Below, piece after piece: positions 1-9,010 of a stretch of DNA of 64,000 nt; the first letter of the stretch is position 1; each line of letters opens with the position of its first letter. Origin of the DNA: Bradyrhizobium sp. WBAH42 (GTDB lineage: Bacteria > Pseudomonadota > Alphaproteobacteria > Rhizobiales > Xanthobacteraceae); NCBI RefSeq assembly GCF_024585265.1, contig NZ_CP036533.1, positions 7,759,001-7,823,000 of the forward strand, given 5' to 3'. Below the pieces are notes generated by a model. That model ran no database searches, was not told the DNA's origin, and was given only the letters and a program-made list of their open reading frames with translations. The position numbers and the translations under genes were made by a program.

Positions 1-843
1 AATTTCGAGGGTATTCCGAACGAATTTGGCCGACCCTGGACCCGCGGGACAATCCACCAGATCCTTACCAACGAAAAGTATGTCGGTAATAACGTTTATA
101 ATCGCGTTTCTTTCAAGCTGAAGCAGGCGCGCGTAATCAATCCGCCGGATATGTGGATACGCGCCGATCATGCGTTCGATGCGGTTATCGACAGCGACTT
201 CTTCCTTGCCGCCAGGCGCATCGTCGAGGAACGCAGTAAGCGGCTAACGGACGCCGAAATGCTGAAACGGCTAACAACGCTTCTAAAGCAGAAAGGGCAC
301 CTTTCCGGTCTTGTGATCGACGAGATGGATGAAATGCCCTCAAGCTCCGTGTATCGAACGCGGTTCGGCAGCCTTATCCGTGCCTACCGACTCGTCGGAT
401 ACGATCCCGGACGCGATTACCAGTATATCGAGACCAACCGTGCTCTCCGGACGATGTTTCCGGACGTGCTTGAAAAGGCGATGGCGGGAATACGCGACGC
501 TGGAGGAACAGTCGAGTTCGATGAGCTAACGGACATTCTGACCATCAACGGCGAGTTTACGGCCTCGATCGTAATTGCCCGCTGCCTGCACACTCCGGCC
601 GGCTTTCTGCGCTGGAAGCTCAGGCTCGATACCGGTCTGCGTCCCGACATCACCATCGCTATCCGCATGGACGGAGAGAACAAAGAGATACTCGACTACT
701 ATCTCTTGCCCAGTATCGACATGTCGGCCGACCGGCTCAGGCTCGCGGAAGAGAATGGCATTTACCTGGACGCCTATCGCTTCGACGATCTCGACACGTT
801 CTTTGGACTTAGCGCGCGCAACGAACTGGGAGTTGCCGCATGA
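1..843 (+). CDS. Large serine recombinase, C-terminal part (5' end outside window)
   Basis: The frame is open from base 1, so the N-terminal catalytic resolvase domain lies outside the window. The first residues (GRPWTRGTIHQILTNEKYVG) match the 'Recombinase' DNA-binding domain of large serine integrases, which cut and rejoin DNA at attachment sites. The remaining about 230 residues are a C-terminal extension I do not recognise; no zinc-ribbon cysteine cluster is visible in it. The stop overlaps the start of the next gene (ATGA, 840-843), so the recombinase and the two ParB-like genes probably form one operon. Function is known by family; the catalytic serine cannot be checked here. Confidence 0.8.
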   Translation, partial: NFEGIPNEFGRPWTRGTIHQILTNEKYVGNNVYNRVSFKLKQARVINPPDMWIRADHAFDAVIDSDFFLAARRIVEERSKRLTDAEMLKRLTTLLKQKGHLSGLVIDEMDEMPSSSVYRTRFGSLIRAYRLVGYDPGRDYQYIETNRALRTMFPDVLEKAMAGIRDAGGTVEFDELTDILTINGEFTASIVIARCLHTPAGFLRWKLRLDTGLRPDITIAIRMDGENKEILDYYLLPSIDMSADRLRLAEENGIYLDAYRFDDLDTFFGLSARNELGVAA

Positions 844-1724
844 TCAACGAAACGGCGCCAGAAATTGTTAAGGTCCCTGTAGCGGACATCAGGGTCATCA
901 ACCCTCGATCGCGTAACAAGCGGATATTTGGCGAGCTTGTGACAAGCATTGCCCATCTTGGCCTCAAGAAGCCGATCACGGTTAGCCGTCGCAATGGTCA
1001 CGGATTTGATCTCGTGTGTGGTCAGGGGCGGCTGGAAGCCTTTATAGCTCTTGGTCAAACGGAAATACCCGCGATTGTCATCGAAGCCTCCGAAGAGGAT
1101 TGCTTCGTGATGGGCCTCGTCGAAAACCTCGCGCGGCGCCACCATTCTCCGCTAGAGCTGGTTTCCGAGATCGGCAATCTCAAGCAGCGCGGCTATTCGA
1201 TCGGACAGATTGCGGCCAAGATCGATTTCAGCACCGAGTATGTCCATGCGATCTGCTCCCTGTTGGACAATGGTGAGCAACGACTACTGGCCGCTGTAGA
1301 TAGGGGGGTTATTCCGCACACCATTGCCATGGAGATTGCAAAGGCCAAGGAGGGCGATGTCCAAAAGGCGCTTGCCGAAGCCTATGAGGCCAATGCGATT
1401 CCCGGCAATCAGGTCCTCGCAATCCGCAAGATCATCGAACAACGCAACCTGCTCGGCAAGGCAAAGACTCCAACAGGGCCGCGGCAACAGGCGAAGCGCG
1501 TGACCTCGAGCGCGCTTGTGCGCGCTTACAAGAAAGAGGCTGATCGGCAGAAACTACTCGTCAAGAAGGCTGGCCTGGCCCAAAGCCGCCTGCTCTTCGC
1601 CATTAACGCCCTGCGAATGCTTATGGCAGAGGTCCCGTTCGTCAAACTGTTGCAGGCGGAGGAGTTGCATACGCTCCCGAGGCCCATTGCGGAGCGGCTC
1701 CCCGGGGCGGGAGGACAGTCATGA
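840..1724 (+). CDS. ParB/RepB-like partition protein 1
   Basis: This 294-residue protein has the ParB N-terminal (ParBc) fold signature at about residues 10-100, with GQGRLEAF in the nucleotide-binding box and ENLARR in the following box. A helix-turn-helix follows (about 115-140: YSIGQIAAKIDFSTEYVHAI). ParB proteins are CTP-dependent DNA clamps that load at parS-like sites. There is no ParA partner. Instead the gene overlaps a serine recombinase upstream and a second ParB-like gene downstream by 4 nt each. Such ParA-less pairs probably serve the mobile element (DNA bridging, recombination control) rather than classical segregation, but this is inference. Confidence 0.85.
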   Translation: MINETAPEIVKVPVADIRVINPRSRNKRIFGELVTSIAHLGLKKPITVSRRNGHGFDLVCGQGRLEAFIALGQTEIPAIVIEASEEDCFVMGLVENLARRHHSPLELVSEIGNLKQRGYSIGQIAAKIDFSTEYVHAICSLLDNGEQRLLAAVDRGVIPHTIAMEIAKAKEGDVQKALAEAYEANAIPGNQVLAIRKIIEQRNLLGKAKTPTGPRQQAKRVTSSALVRAYKKEADRQKLLVKKAGLAQSRLLFAINALRMLMAEVPFVKLLQAEELHTLPRPIAERLPGAGGQS

Positions 1725-2632
1725 GCATGGCCGATGTCCGGATAGCTTTTGAGCAAAACATCATTGTTCTCCCGTTTGATGCGATCCTGCCGCTAAGGCA
1801 GGTCTCCGACGAGACGAAAAGGCTTGTCCGGTACAAGAGAGTGGCCCAGTCGATTGCCGAGGTCGGATTGATCGAGCCGCTGGTCCTGTCGAAGCACCCC
1901 GACGAGAATGGGAAATACCTCCTCCTCGACGGTCACTGGCGCCGCGCGGCCCTCATGGATCGCGGCGAAACGAGCGCGCGCTGCATTCTAGCGCATGACG
2001 ATGAGACCTTCACTTATAACAAGCGCATCAATCATCTTGCGACCATCCAGGAATATTTCATGATCGTGCGGGCGCTTGCGCGAGGCGTCTCGGAAGAAAA
2101 GCTGGCAAAAGCGCTTGACGTCAATATCGGTCACATCAAGCGGCGGCGCGCCATGCTGGACGGCATAAGCCCCGAAGTTATCGAGATGCTGAAAGACAAG
2201 ATGGTCAGCACGGTGACCTTCGATGTCATGCGCAAAATGGGTTCGACGCGCCAGGTCGAAGTCGCGGAACTGATGCTGTCGGCCTCGAACTTCACCGTGG
2301 GCTATGCGCGGGCGCTTCTCGCGGCGACGAAGCAGGCTGATCTGGCGAAGCCCGAGAGGGCAAAACGGATCGATGGCATGACGCCTGAGCAATTGGCACG
2401 CATGGAACGCGAGATGAGTGCGCTTCAGCAGGACTTCAAGGCCGTCGAAGCATCCTATGGCGAGGATGTGCTGCATCTAGTGATTGCCTCGGGTTACATA
2501 TCGAAATTGATCGCGAACCGGAAAGTCGAGCGCTATCTTGATCAAAATCACCCAGAGATACTCGAAGAGTTCAAGGCGATCGTTTCGGTCACGTCCCTCG
2601 ATCACCCCGTGCCCAAGTCGACCGCGCGGTAA
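1721..2632 (+). CDS. ParB/RepB-like partition protein 2 (RepB C-terminal type)
   Basis: This 303-residue protein has a ParBc domain (about 15-105, box LLLDGHWRRAAL). An HTH lies near residue 130 (EEKLAKALDVNIGHIKRRRAML), followed by a RepB-type C-terminal region. It starts within the stop of the preceding ParB-like gene (ATGA, 1721-1724), so the two are translationally coupled. The sequences differ enough that they probably act as a heteromeric pair, not a recent duplication. It is the last gene of the recombinase operon; DNA after 2632 is non-coding. Alternative role: a transcriptional repressor of the element. Confidence 0.85.
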   Translation: MSMADVRIAFEQNIIVLPFDAILPLRQVSDETKRLVRYKRVAQSIAEVGLIEPLVLSKHPDENGKYLLLDGHWRRAALMDRGETSARCILAHDDETFTYNKRINHLATIQEYFMIVRALARGVSEEKLAKALDVNIGHIKRRRAMLDGISPEVIEMLKDKMVSTVTFDVMRKMGSTRQVEVAELMLSASNFTVGYARALLAATKQADLAKPERAKRIDGMTPEQLARMEREMSALQQDFKAVEASYGEDVLHLVIASGYISKLIANRKVERYLDQNHPEILEEFKAIVSVTSLDHPVPKSTAR

Positions 2633-3169
2633 TCACAGCTCAGGCGAAATGCGTTCGGCAATGGCCGCGTACTTAAAGGTCACGGGAGGCTGATCAGGCT
2701 TCGCTATTGCGGCTCCAACCTGTCAACTTGTCAACCGTGTCAACCCAGTTTCGGGACTTTGTCGCTGGAGAGTTCTTGGGGCGCGCTTGGGCCGTACGGG
2801 GGAGGGGGCCAGGAGGGACCCGCTCCGACCATCGATACCTTGATCACGCTTAGAGCAATGCACGAACGGACATCACCTATCAGGTTCGTTGTTTGCGGCG
2901 AAGCGGACGTCGGCTGCCGGCTTCGCGATGCCAGCTAAGGGCCACTTTGGGACTCACACACCGCAGCAAGCCGAATTAGTCCGGCGATTTGTTGTTGTTC
3001 CCATGAGGACGCTTTGTTCTGTCTCTCCGCTTCGGATGCAACTCAGGCGTCAGACGATTAGCCACGTAGCAAAAGTGCGACCAGCAGCCGATCCGGCTAT
3101 CGGTTCAGTGGCGAGGGTTTGGCCAGACCCGAGGCTATGGCCTTTCGTCTGGCCACCGACACGCAATAG
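2633..3169. other. Intergenic region with three TGTCAAC repeats
   Basis: No convincing gene. Just after the second ParB gene, TGTCAAC occurs three times in direct orientation at 2721, 2729 and 2738 (spacing 8-9 bp), a small iteron-like array that could be a binding site for the upstream ParB proteins. A 94-codon open frame at 2889-3173 lacks a ribosome site and looks like chance coding. Confidence 0.5.
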
Positions 3170-3952
3170 CTAATCCCTAAATGACGGGTCCAGCCGATCC
3201 AGCTTGCGAAGGAGTGCTGGCCAGGCCAGTGCGCCGGGGCCGGCGGCCCCACGTCTGGCTTTATTCGCAGCCGTCAGAAAGCCGTCGAGAACGGGCTGGG
3301 GGATAGGGATCAGCTCGCTGCCACCGGATTGCGCGCGGACCTGAATCATGCAGCTCGCTTCAAAAAAGTACATGAATGCGAATGCGTCGGCGATCGAGGC
3401 GGCCGCTGTGAGCAGGCCGTGATTGCGCAGCATCAGGAAGTTCTTGTCGCCGAGATCGCGCACGAGGCGCGGTTTTTCATCCTCGTTGAGCGCGAGGCCC
3501 TCGTAGTCGTGATAGCCGAGTCTAGAAAGCACGGCTAACGACTGTTGCGAAATTGGGAGCAGGCCGTTCTTCTGCGCGGATACCGCGACACCATTGGGCG
3601 TATGAGTGTGCATCACGCATAGTGCGTCCTGGCGCGCAGCGTGCACCGCGCTATGAATGGTAAAGCCGGCGGGATTGATATCATACTCCGAGGGCATCAC
3701 CTTGCCGCCTTCAAGATCAACTTTCACCAGTGAAGACGCGGTAATTTCCTCGAACATCCAGCCGTATGGATTGAGGAGGAAATGGTGTTCGGGTCCCGGC
3801 ACGCGAGCGGAGATGTGGGTAAAGACGAGATCATCCCAGCCATAGAGCGCGACGAGGCGGTAGGCTGCAGCGAGGTTGACGCGTACTTCCCACTCATCCT
3901 TGCTGACTTGATCGCGGACGCTGAGGGAGATTTTCGGGTTAGCGACGCTCAT
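3170..3952 (-). CDS. Class II aldolase/adducin family protein
   Basis: This 260-residue cytoplasmic enzyme belongs to the zinc-dependent class II aldolase family (fuculose-phosphate aldolase/adducin head). The zinc ligands are visible as H115 and H117 (MHTHTPNG) and H178 (RNHGLL). The family cleaves or epimerises sugar phosphates or related hydroxy acids; the substrate cannot be told from sequence. The frame is open further upstream, but the ATG at 3952 has AGGAG a few bases before it and fits the family's usual N-terminus. It is a single-gene unit beside a broken ABC binding-protein gene. Confidence 0.88.
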   Translation of the reverse strand: MSVANPKISLSVRDQVSKDEWEVRVNLAAAYRLVALYGWDDLVFTHISARVPGPEHHFLLNPYGWMFEEITASSLVKVDLEGGKVMPSEYDINPAGFTIHSAVHAARQDALCVMHTHTPNGVAVSAQKNGLLPISQQSLAVLSRLGYHDYEGLALNEDEKPRLVRDLGDKNFLMLRNHGLLTAAASIADAFAFMYFFEASCMIQVRAQSGGSELIPIPQPVLDGFLTAANKARRGAAGPGALAWPALLRKLDRLDPSFRD

Positions 3953-4002
3953 GGCGGTCTCCTTCTTGCTGAAGTGTGCAAACGATAAAGCGGAAGTCGC
4001 AA

Positions 4003-4257
4003 TCATTCGATCACTTCGTCCCAAACGGGCGAACACTGGCTGCGACGGTCATTCGGGCAACCCGGCTTGCCGCAATCCTTCTTCAAATCGCGAGAGGTCT
4101 TCAGCACGCCGGTAAGGGCCCATGTCGCCGGATGAAACATAACATAATTCCCACCCATGAAGCGGGATGTCTGAACGGGCATCGGCTGTTGCGCGTGCGC
4201 GGCGAGCGGAAAACGGGCCGCAGCGCCCAAAAGCGTGATGAACTCGCGACGACGCAT
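4003..4257 (-). pseudogene. Truncated ABC transporter substrate-binding protein
   Basis: The first 25 residues are a typical signal peptide of the ABC_sub_bind family (MRRREFITLLGAAA, then a cleavage site at AHAQQP). The body that should follow (about 300 residues) is missing. The downstream translation is short and out of register: a different frame contains a family-like piece (FEEGLRQAGLPE). I read this as a decayed, frameshifted remnant. A full-length member of the family lies at 40566-41558. No function expected. Confidence 0.6.
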
Positions 4258-6152
4258 GTGCCCCTTGAAACCTAAAGCCTAGCACTTTGCGATGGAGCCG
4301 CGAGGGAGAATTTGTTCCCAACCGACCTCAAACATTGACCGGACGCATCGATGAAGTTGCTCGTACCGGCGTTCCGATGGAATAACTAAGACGGCGAGCA
4401 CATCGGCCCACGATCACAGTGCGTAACGAAGCAGGCACCCGCAATACACGGTAGGCGTGTCGCGGATGGCGGCCATCTGATGCGGTCAACCATCGGCGGG
4501 ATACCGCATTCTAGGCGAGCCAGACTTGGCAGCCTCCGATAGTTGGAAGGCTGATGGTGATTTTATCGTTCAACCACCCGATGGTTCGGCATTATGTGAC
4601 GAATTCGCCGTAAGGCTTAGCCGTCTTTTTGGTCTGTCAGAATCGAGGAGATGCTTGGCGGCATGGCCAGTGCGGAACATCACTCTGGTCTTCCTTGCTG
4701 TAGGGATGTATCGAGTGTGAAGGATCGGCAGAAATGCTGCATCAACGTTTTGCTTTGGCTTTTCATACCTTTAACTCTTCAACATGTAGGGATGTAGGGA
4801 AAGGGCTATACGCACACATGAGAAGGTTGCTTATTGCCCCGTCCCGCATCCTAAATAGGTCAGGGAGAGCAAAAATCAAAAAAACCTGCACGACCTACAT
4901 GAGCCCCGCTTAAGGCATTCTCTCGCTTACTGTATTCGCTCTATGTAGCATTCAAATCGACGCTACATCGATGTAGGATGATCCTACACGAGCTCACCTT
5001 GTCGAGCATCATACTCGCCGGATCGGCTGAGATGGCACGACGACGCGGCGTCTCAGACATGTTCTTGAGCGAGACCTGCGAATAGCGCGACGGCGCGCGA
5101 CGCATAACCGCCGCGAGCGCATCAGCGTGACCAACATGCGTGGCAGATCGCGCTGGTGTGGCCCTTAATGCGGTTTGTGATTTTGTGGTGTGGAGATTGA
5201 TATCGCGGAGAACTTGCTCTAGCTCGAAGCCTGCTATTTGGGAGCGGGGCGCTCGATGCATTTCGCTGACATGAGCCGAGGCGCTGTTGGAAACTCGTCG
5301 CGCATTGCCGAATGGGCCAATTTTCGATCTCGATTTTCTTTTTTGCTTGCCCCCGTCGATTTCTCAAAATGTAGGGATGTAGGAAGTATGTAGGATCAGT
5401 TTCGATCCTACATCGATCGTTTGTTGTTTGTATTCATTATCTTAGTTGGTTGTGATGTAGGGATGTAGGGTTAAAGCAGTACGCACACATGAGAAGGTGG
5501 TTAGATGATCCCTTCGCCCCTAAATATATTTGAGAGGGCGTTTTACAGCCAAACGCTACATGCCCTACATTGACTCCGCTTAGCTCATTGATCCGTCTGT
5601 GCTATCTCTTGCGTGTAGGGTGGCCGGACACCCTACATTGGATGTAGGGTACCCTACACAACGCCGAAACCCCTTCATCATCGCTCGGCAGCGCGCGTCG
5701 AACCTATCGAGCGGCGCCTTGCGCACATTCTCGAGGCGAGGTGCCGTTACAAGACACTTCCTTCGGCTAGACCGCTCTTATCCTTCGCTACCGCCGATGG
5801 GGACCCCGCCACGGCGGGGTGCGGGGCGAAGTCATGAGAGGAGTTTCAATGGCTTTCGAGGCATCCCGCCAAAATCGGGGGCGGGCGTATGCGCCCTAAG
5901 GGACTAAGCCAAGCAGCCCCTTGCGCTGATGAGCCCGCATGCTGCCGCAACAGCACCCGATGACCACGTAGAAATGGTTCGCCTTGGCAATGTGATGTGC
6001 TCGAAGAAAGGAGAACAGATCATACACCGACAACAATCACTGGGCTGATTTTGGGCGTATTCGTTCGCGTTTTGACGCTCAAAAGCGTCTCGAAATGCAC
6101 ATTGGAACCGCGCGGGATTTTGCAGAAAACCCTACAGAATAAGGGGTTTCAA
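4258..6152. other. Long gene-poor region carrying TGTAGGG repeats
   Basis: About 1.9 kb without a convincing gene: open frames are short and lack ribosome sites. It holds the TGTAGGG repeat cluster (4699-5658) and a GC-rich hairpin near 5813-5830 (ACCCCGCcacGGCGGGGT). It looks like decayed mobile-element DNA between the aldolase gene and the tRNA remnants. Confidence 0.6.
4699..5658. repeat. Cluster of TGTAGGG direct and inverted repeats, with a duplicated unit of about 150 bp
   Basis: TGTAGG(G) or its complement occurs at least ten times: 4699, 4785 (tandem TGTAGGGATGTAGGG), 4894, 4963-4988 (nested palindromes), 5370, 5404, 5456 (tandem again), 5556, 5614/5631 and 5643/5652 (inverted pairs). 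Two longer stretches are direct copies: 4785 to about 4935 and 5456 to about 5595 share the tandem heptamers, then TACGCACACATGAGAAGGT, then CCTACAT followed by a CCGCTTA block. Iteron-like spacing suggests a protein-binding array (replication, partition or recombination), but nothing ties it to a known factor. Confidence 0.7.
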
Positions 6153-6228
6153 TGGTGGACGCACAAGGGATCGAACCTTGGACCTCTCCCGTGTGAAGGG
6201 AGCGCTCCTCGTTAGAGCCGCCGGGTCC
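6153..6228 (-). tRNA. tRNA-Val(CAC)-like gene, probably degenerate in its 5' half
   Basis: On the minus strand the 3' half is a textbook tRNA: anticodon arm CTCCC-TTCACAC-GGGAG (anticodon CAC), T arm CAAGG-TTCGATC-CCTTG, acceptor TGCGTCC, then A and encoded CCA. Total length is a normal 76 nt. The 5' half is abnormal: the acceptor strand GGACCCG has a C-C mismatch, the residues after it are GCG rather than T-A, and the D loop lacks a clear GG pair. Either it is an odd functional tRNA or the 5' half was replaced, as at an old integration junction. Confidence 0.5.
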
Positions 6229-6605
6229 AGATCAAGGCTCGCGTCAGGTGAGCTGACCACCGATTGACCACCGAAACCTCTTGAACGGACGGCGATAAAG
6301 GTGGTCAATCGCGAGCAAACTTCATTGTTTTCATTGATCTTTTCGTTTACTACTTACGTTCCGGACGCAGGGTATCCCTCAGTCAGATCGCAACTGGGAC
6401 CGAATGTCGGTATCGGTGGTTGCGCCTCCCCGATTTGAACCTATCGATCGATGGCCTTGTAGTCGCAATTGACCCCGTAAAGTCCGAGTAGCGCGTGTTC
6501 GAATATCAGGCAGTGCAATCAACATGATCGTGCGACGAATGCCCACTTTCAGTCGGATAAACCCAGCGGTGCGACCAGTAAGTCATTGATTGTTCTCAAT
6601 CCAGG
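6229..6605. other. Gene-free spacer between two tRNA remnants
   Basis: No open frame, terminator or promoter that I can support. A T-arm-like string near 6425-6440 is too poor to be called a tRNA. Confidence 0.5.
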
Positions 6606-6655
6606 GCTGTCTCTTAATCAGCGGGTCCCAGGTTCGAGCCCTGGTGCGCCCACCA
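6606..6655 (+). other. 3' fragment of tRNA-Lys(CTT), probable attachment site
   Basis: From GCTGT-CTCTTAA-TCAGC onward this is the 3' half of a lysine tRNA: anticodon loop with CTT, variable loop, T arm CCAGG-TTCGAGC-CCTGG, acceptor TGCGCCC, A and CCA. No D arm or 5' acceptor strand precedes it, and the first anticodon stem has one mismatch. Such 3' halves are left where a tyrosine integrase uses a tRNA gene as attB. The integrase gene ends only 62 bp further on, which supports this being an att core. Confidence 0.75.
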
Positions 6656-6717
6656 TATAAATCAAGCACTTAGCAGCAGACATGACGCGGTAAGGTGGCC
6701 TCGTTTTACAGGTCATT

Positions 6718-7758
6718 TTACAGATTTGTTCTCGCTTCGAGCTTCAGCACCGCAGCTTCGGCGAGCTGAATATCGCGACCCAAGTAATGCGCGTCGAGAA
6801 TGGCTTCGACGTCCTTCAACGAGTGGCCGGTGACCGCAGCGATCTGCGGCACGCTGGCGCCGGCAATTGCCAACCGCACTACGGCCGTGCCGCGCAGGTC
6901 GTGAAACGTGAGACCGCTGATGCCGGCGCGCTCGCAGGCCTTTGACCACGACGTGCGAAAGCCGTCGGACGTCCAGGGCCGGCCCAGTGTGTTCGTCAGG
7001 ATGAGCGGTCCCCGACGGTCGGTAGCGTCGAGCAGGGCTCTCAACGGCGTGCCGGCCGGCATCGCGACGCGCCGGCCGCCTTTCGACTGACGCAGCCGAA
7101 TGTACGGGCTCTCGTACGCAGACCAGGGCAGGCGCAATAGGTCGCCCTGCCGTTGGCCACTCCACAATGCCAGTATCAAGGCGAGTTGGATCTCCGCCGA
7201 GGCGACCGACAGGACCGCAGCGATGTCCTGCTCCGACCAAATCTTATCTTTGCGGTCGGCTGCATAGAGGCGGCCGCCTCGCTCGCATGGGTTGGTAGCA
7301 ATGATGCCGCGGTCCTTTGCGAACGACATAAGCCGCGCCAATGTCGTCCAGGCGTAGTCGGCCTTTCGTGGCGTGTTGGCGAACTTGTCTCGCCAGCCCT
7401 TAAACTCGCCGCGAACTCTACGGTCGGTGAGTGCGGCGATTGGCAAGTCACCGAATTCATCCTCGACCAGCTTGATGTAAGCGAGATAGGCGCGCTTTGT
7501 CGATTGAGCGAGCGCCGTAAACTCTGGCGCAGCTTTATACTGCGCAATGATCGTCATGAACGTGCCGGCGCGGGGCTGCCGGACGCTCGCGTACGCCTCG
7601 TGGTATTCGCGAACAAATTCCGGCGTGCCGGGCTTAGCCTTGATTTGTGGTCCGCCACGCCAAGCATAGTAGTAGGTCTTGACTTCACCCGTAGCGAGGC
7701 GGGCATTGACTTTATGAAGTCCTTTCAGAACGACGCGCACGTTTAGCTCTCCATTCAT
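6718..7758 (-). CDS. Tyrosine-type site-specific integrase
   Basis: This 346-residue phage/ICE-type integrase has an N-terminal arm-binding region, a SAM-like core-binding domain (about 70-165) and a catalytic domain with the full active set: R203 (GQRQGDLL), K226, H286 and R289 (HDLRG), H312 (GHSL) and Y325 (AHYLGRD). It would recombine attP with a tRNA-based attB. The tRNA-Lys 3' fragment at 6606-6655 lies directly beyond its stop. Its start overlaps the preceding small HTH gene by 47 nt, an arrangement common for an integrase and its directionality factor. Confidence 0.93.
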   Translation of the reverse strand: MNGELNVRVVLKGLHKVNARLATGEVKTYYYAWRGGPQIKAKPGTPEFVREYHEAYASVRQPRAGTFMTIIAQYKAAPEFTALAQSTKRAYLAYIKLVEDEFGDLPIAALTDRRVRGEFKGWRDKFANTPRKADYAWTTLARLMSFAKDRGIIATNPCERGGRLYAADRKDKIWSEQDIAAVLSVASAEIQLALILALWSGQRQGDLLRLPWSAYESPYIRLRQSKGGRRVAMPAGTPLRALLDATDRRGPLILTNTLGRPWTSDGFRTSWSKACERAGISGLTFHDLRGTAVVRLAIAGASVPQIAAVTGHSLKDVEAILDAHYLGRDIQLAEAAVLKLEARTNL

Positions 7759-8113
7759 CCAAGGCAGACGTTTCCTGTTGCGGCTGGAGGCCGCTCATGA
7801 TGTCCAATGCGAGGTCGATAGCTTTCAGATCCCAGCGCGTTGTGCCGGCAAGGGGCGAAGGCAGCCTGCCAGACCGCACCCAAGCCGAGAAAGCGCTCGG
7901 CGATAGGTTGCAGTAGGCAGCAGCCTGTTGCCTGCTCAGCAATCGCGGCGGAAGCTGTGGGCCGGGCGCCGGCTTGACGTCCCGGGTCGTAGTTGAGTTT
8001 GAGAACCAGACAGTCGCGCTAGTACTTCCAAGTGATGCGCGACCATCAGAGGCGGGCGAACGTTCGTCCATAAGACGCGCGTTGTGTGCGCGACCAGCAG
8101 ATTTCGACTCCAT
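7712..8113 (-). CDS. Small HTH protein, excisionase/AlpA-like
   Basis: The 133-residue frame contains a MerR/excisionase-type helix-turn-helix near its middle (LLSRQQAAAYCNLSPSAF, then WVRSGRLPSP and a basic wing). The first about 55 residues are low-complexity, so the true start may lie inside; position 8113 is the longest option. Its 3' end overlaps the integrase start by 47 nt, so it is co-transcribed and probably acts as recombination directionality factor or as an integrase regulator. The role is inferred from position and fold only. Confidence 0.65.
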   Translation of the reverse strand: MESKSAGRAHNARLMDERSPASDGRASLGSTSATVWFSNSTTTRDVKPAPGPQLPPRLLSRQQAAAYCNLSPSAFSAWVRSGRLPSPLAGTTRWDLKAIDLALDIMSGLQPQQETSALDEWRAKRARRSERTS

Positions 8114-8286
8114 TTTGACGTGCCAGTCGCCGGTACCAGCGGCGATTGTTTCACGTGACTCGTCCGAAGACTGAGTGGAGGAGAACTAGCGTAACACCGG
8201 ATATAACCGTGTGTACTCGTAAGATATGGTAGGTTCGAGCAGGGATCAATAGATATCAGCTCGGCAGTTATGAAGCTCGCGCGCGC

Positions 8287-8688
8287 TCAGTCGCTATCGT
8301 AAATGTCAGCTTCGCTTGCAAGCAAGCGCGCATGCTGGGCGAAATCAAAGTCGCCATTTTGAATGAACCTCAAGTCGTCCGTGCCAACTTCCTCAAACAA
8401 TCGCTTCGATGATAGGCGGGACCAATTGAGCACTGCTGAGGTCTTGATGGCGGCATATGTCGAGCCCGCAAAGAAAATTGTCCATCCACCTCGAAACAAC
8501 CACTCCTGAACTTCCTCCAGGAATTCTCTATCCAGGCGATGCCGCCCCCATAATCGGCGCAACGTGAGATCAGAGAGACGTACGCGGCTAGTCGGCGTAC
8601 CTTCCTGATTTCGAAGCTCAATCAGACGCAGCAGCAGGATTGCACACTCCTGTGCGGTCAGAAGCCGAGGCGTTAAGGGGGCTCTCAT
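8287..8688 (-). CDS. Hypothetical protein
   Basis: This 133-residue protein is not a family I recognise. I start it at the ATG at 8688 (MRAPLTPRLLTAQECAILLL) because the longer frame adds a Cys-rich stretch with no ribosome site. It is mixed helix/strand by eye, without signal peptide, membrane segment or recognisable motif, and has an acidic C-terminus (EADIYDSD). It stands alone on the minus strand between the integrase module and the divergent gene at 9011. Confidence 0.55.
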   Translation of the reverse strand: MRAPLTPRLLTAQECAILLLRLIELRNQEGTPTSRVRLSDLTLRRLWGRHRLDREFLEEVQEWLFRGGWTIFFAGSTYAAIKTSAVLNWSRLSSKRLFEEVGTDDLRFIQNGDFDFAQHARLLASEADIYDSD

Positions 8689-9010
8689 GTCCGACCATAA
8701 CACATAAAAATGCGATTGACAGCATATTGAAGGGCCTGTAGAAACAAAAAGCCGATGCCGGGCTCGTCCTAGCATCGAAATTGCTCAATGGTCGGAAAGC
8801 GGACGAAGCAGGGTGTGCCGGTCCAATACCGGGCTCCATGTTAGACCTTTGATGCGCCTATTGCTGAATTCGTGGCAGCGCAGTCATGCGCGAGGCGCGT
8901 CAAAAAGCGATTCCGATCTGGGATTCAATCAATCGAGTAGCATCTAAGCTGCGCGAATGACGAAGTGCCGGCTGGCGTTTTGCTTACACAAAGTAAGGAG
9001 ACGTGAGCCT
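8689..9010. other. Divergent intergenic region
   Basis: Separates the minus-strand gene ending its 5' side at 8688 from the plus-strand gene at 9011. It must hold both promoters, but I see no clear operator or hairpin. Confidence 0.4.

Noticed and set aside
2889..3173. 94-codon open frame on the plus strand
   Set aside because: No ribosome site, unnatural composition, and it runs into the convergent aldolase gene; the sequence resembles a common non-coding repeat of the genus.
6410..6450. T-arm-like string suggesting a third tRNA remnant
   Set aside because: Stems do not pair properly and no anticodon arm lies at the right distance.
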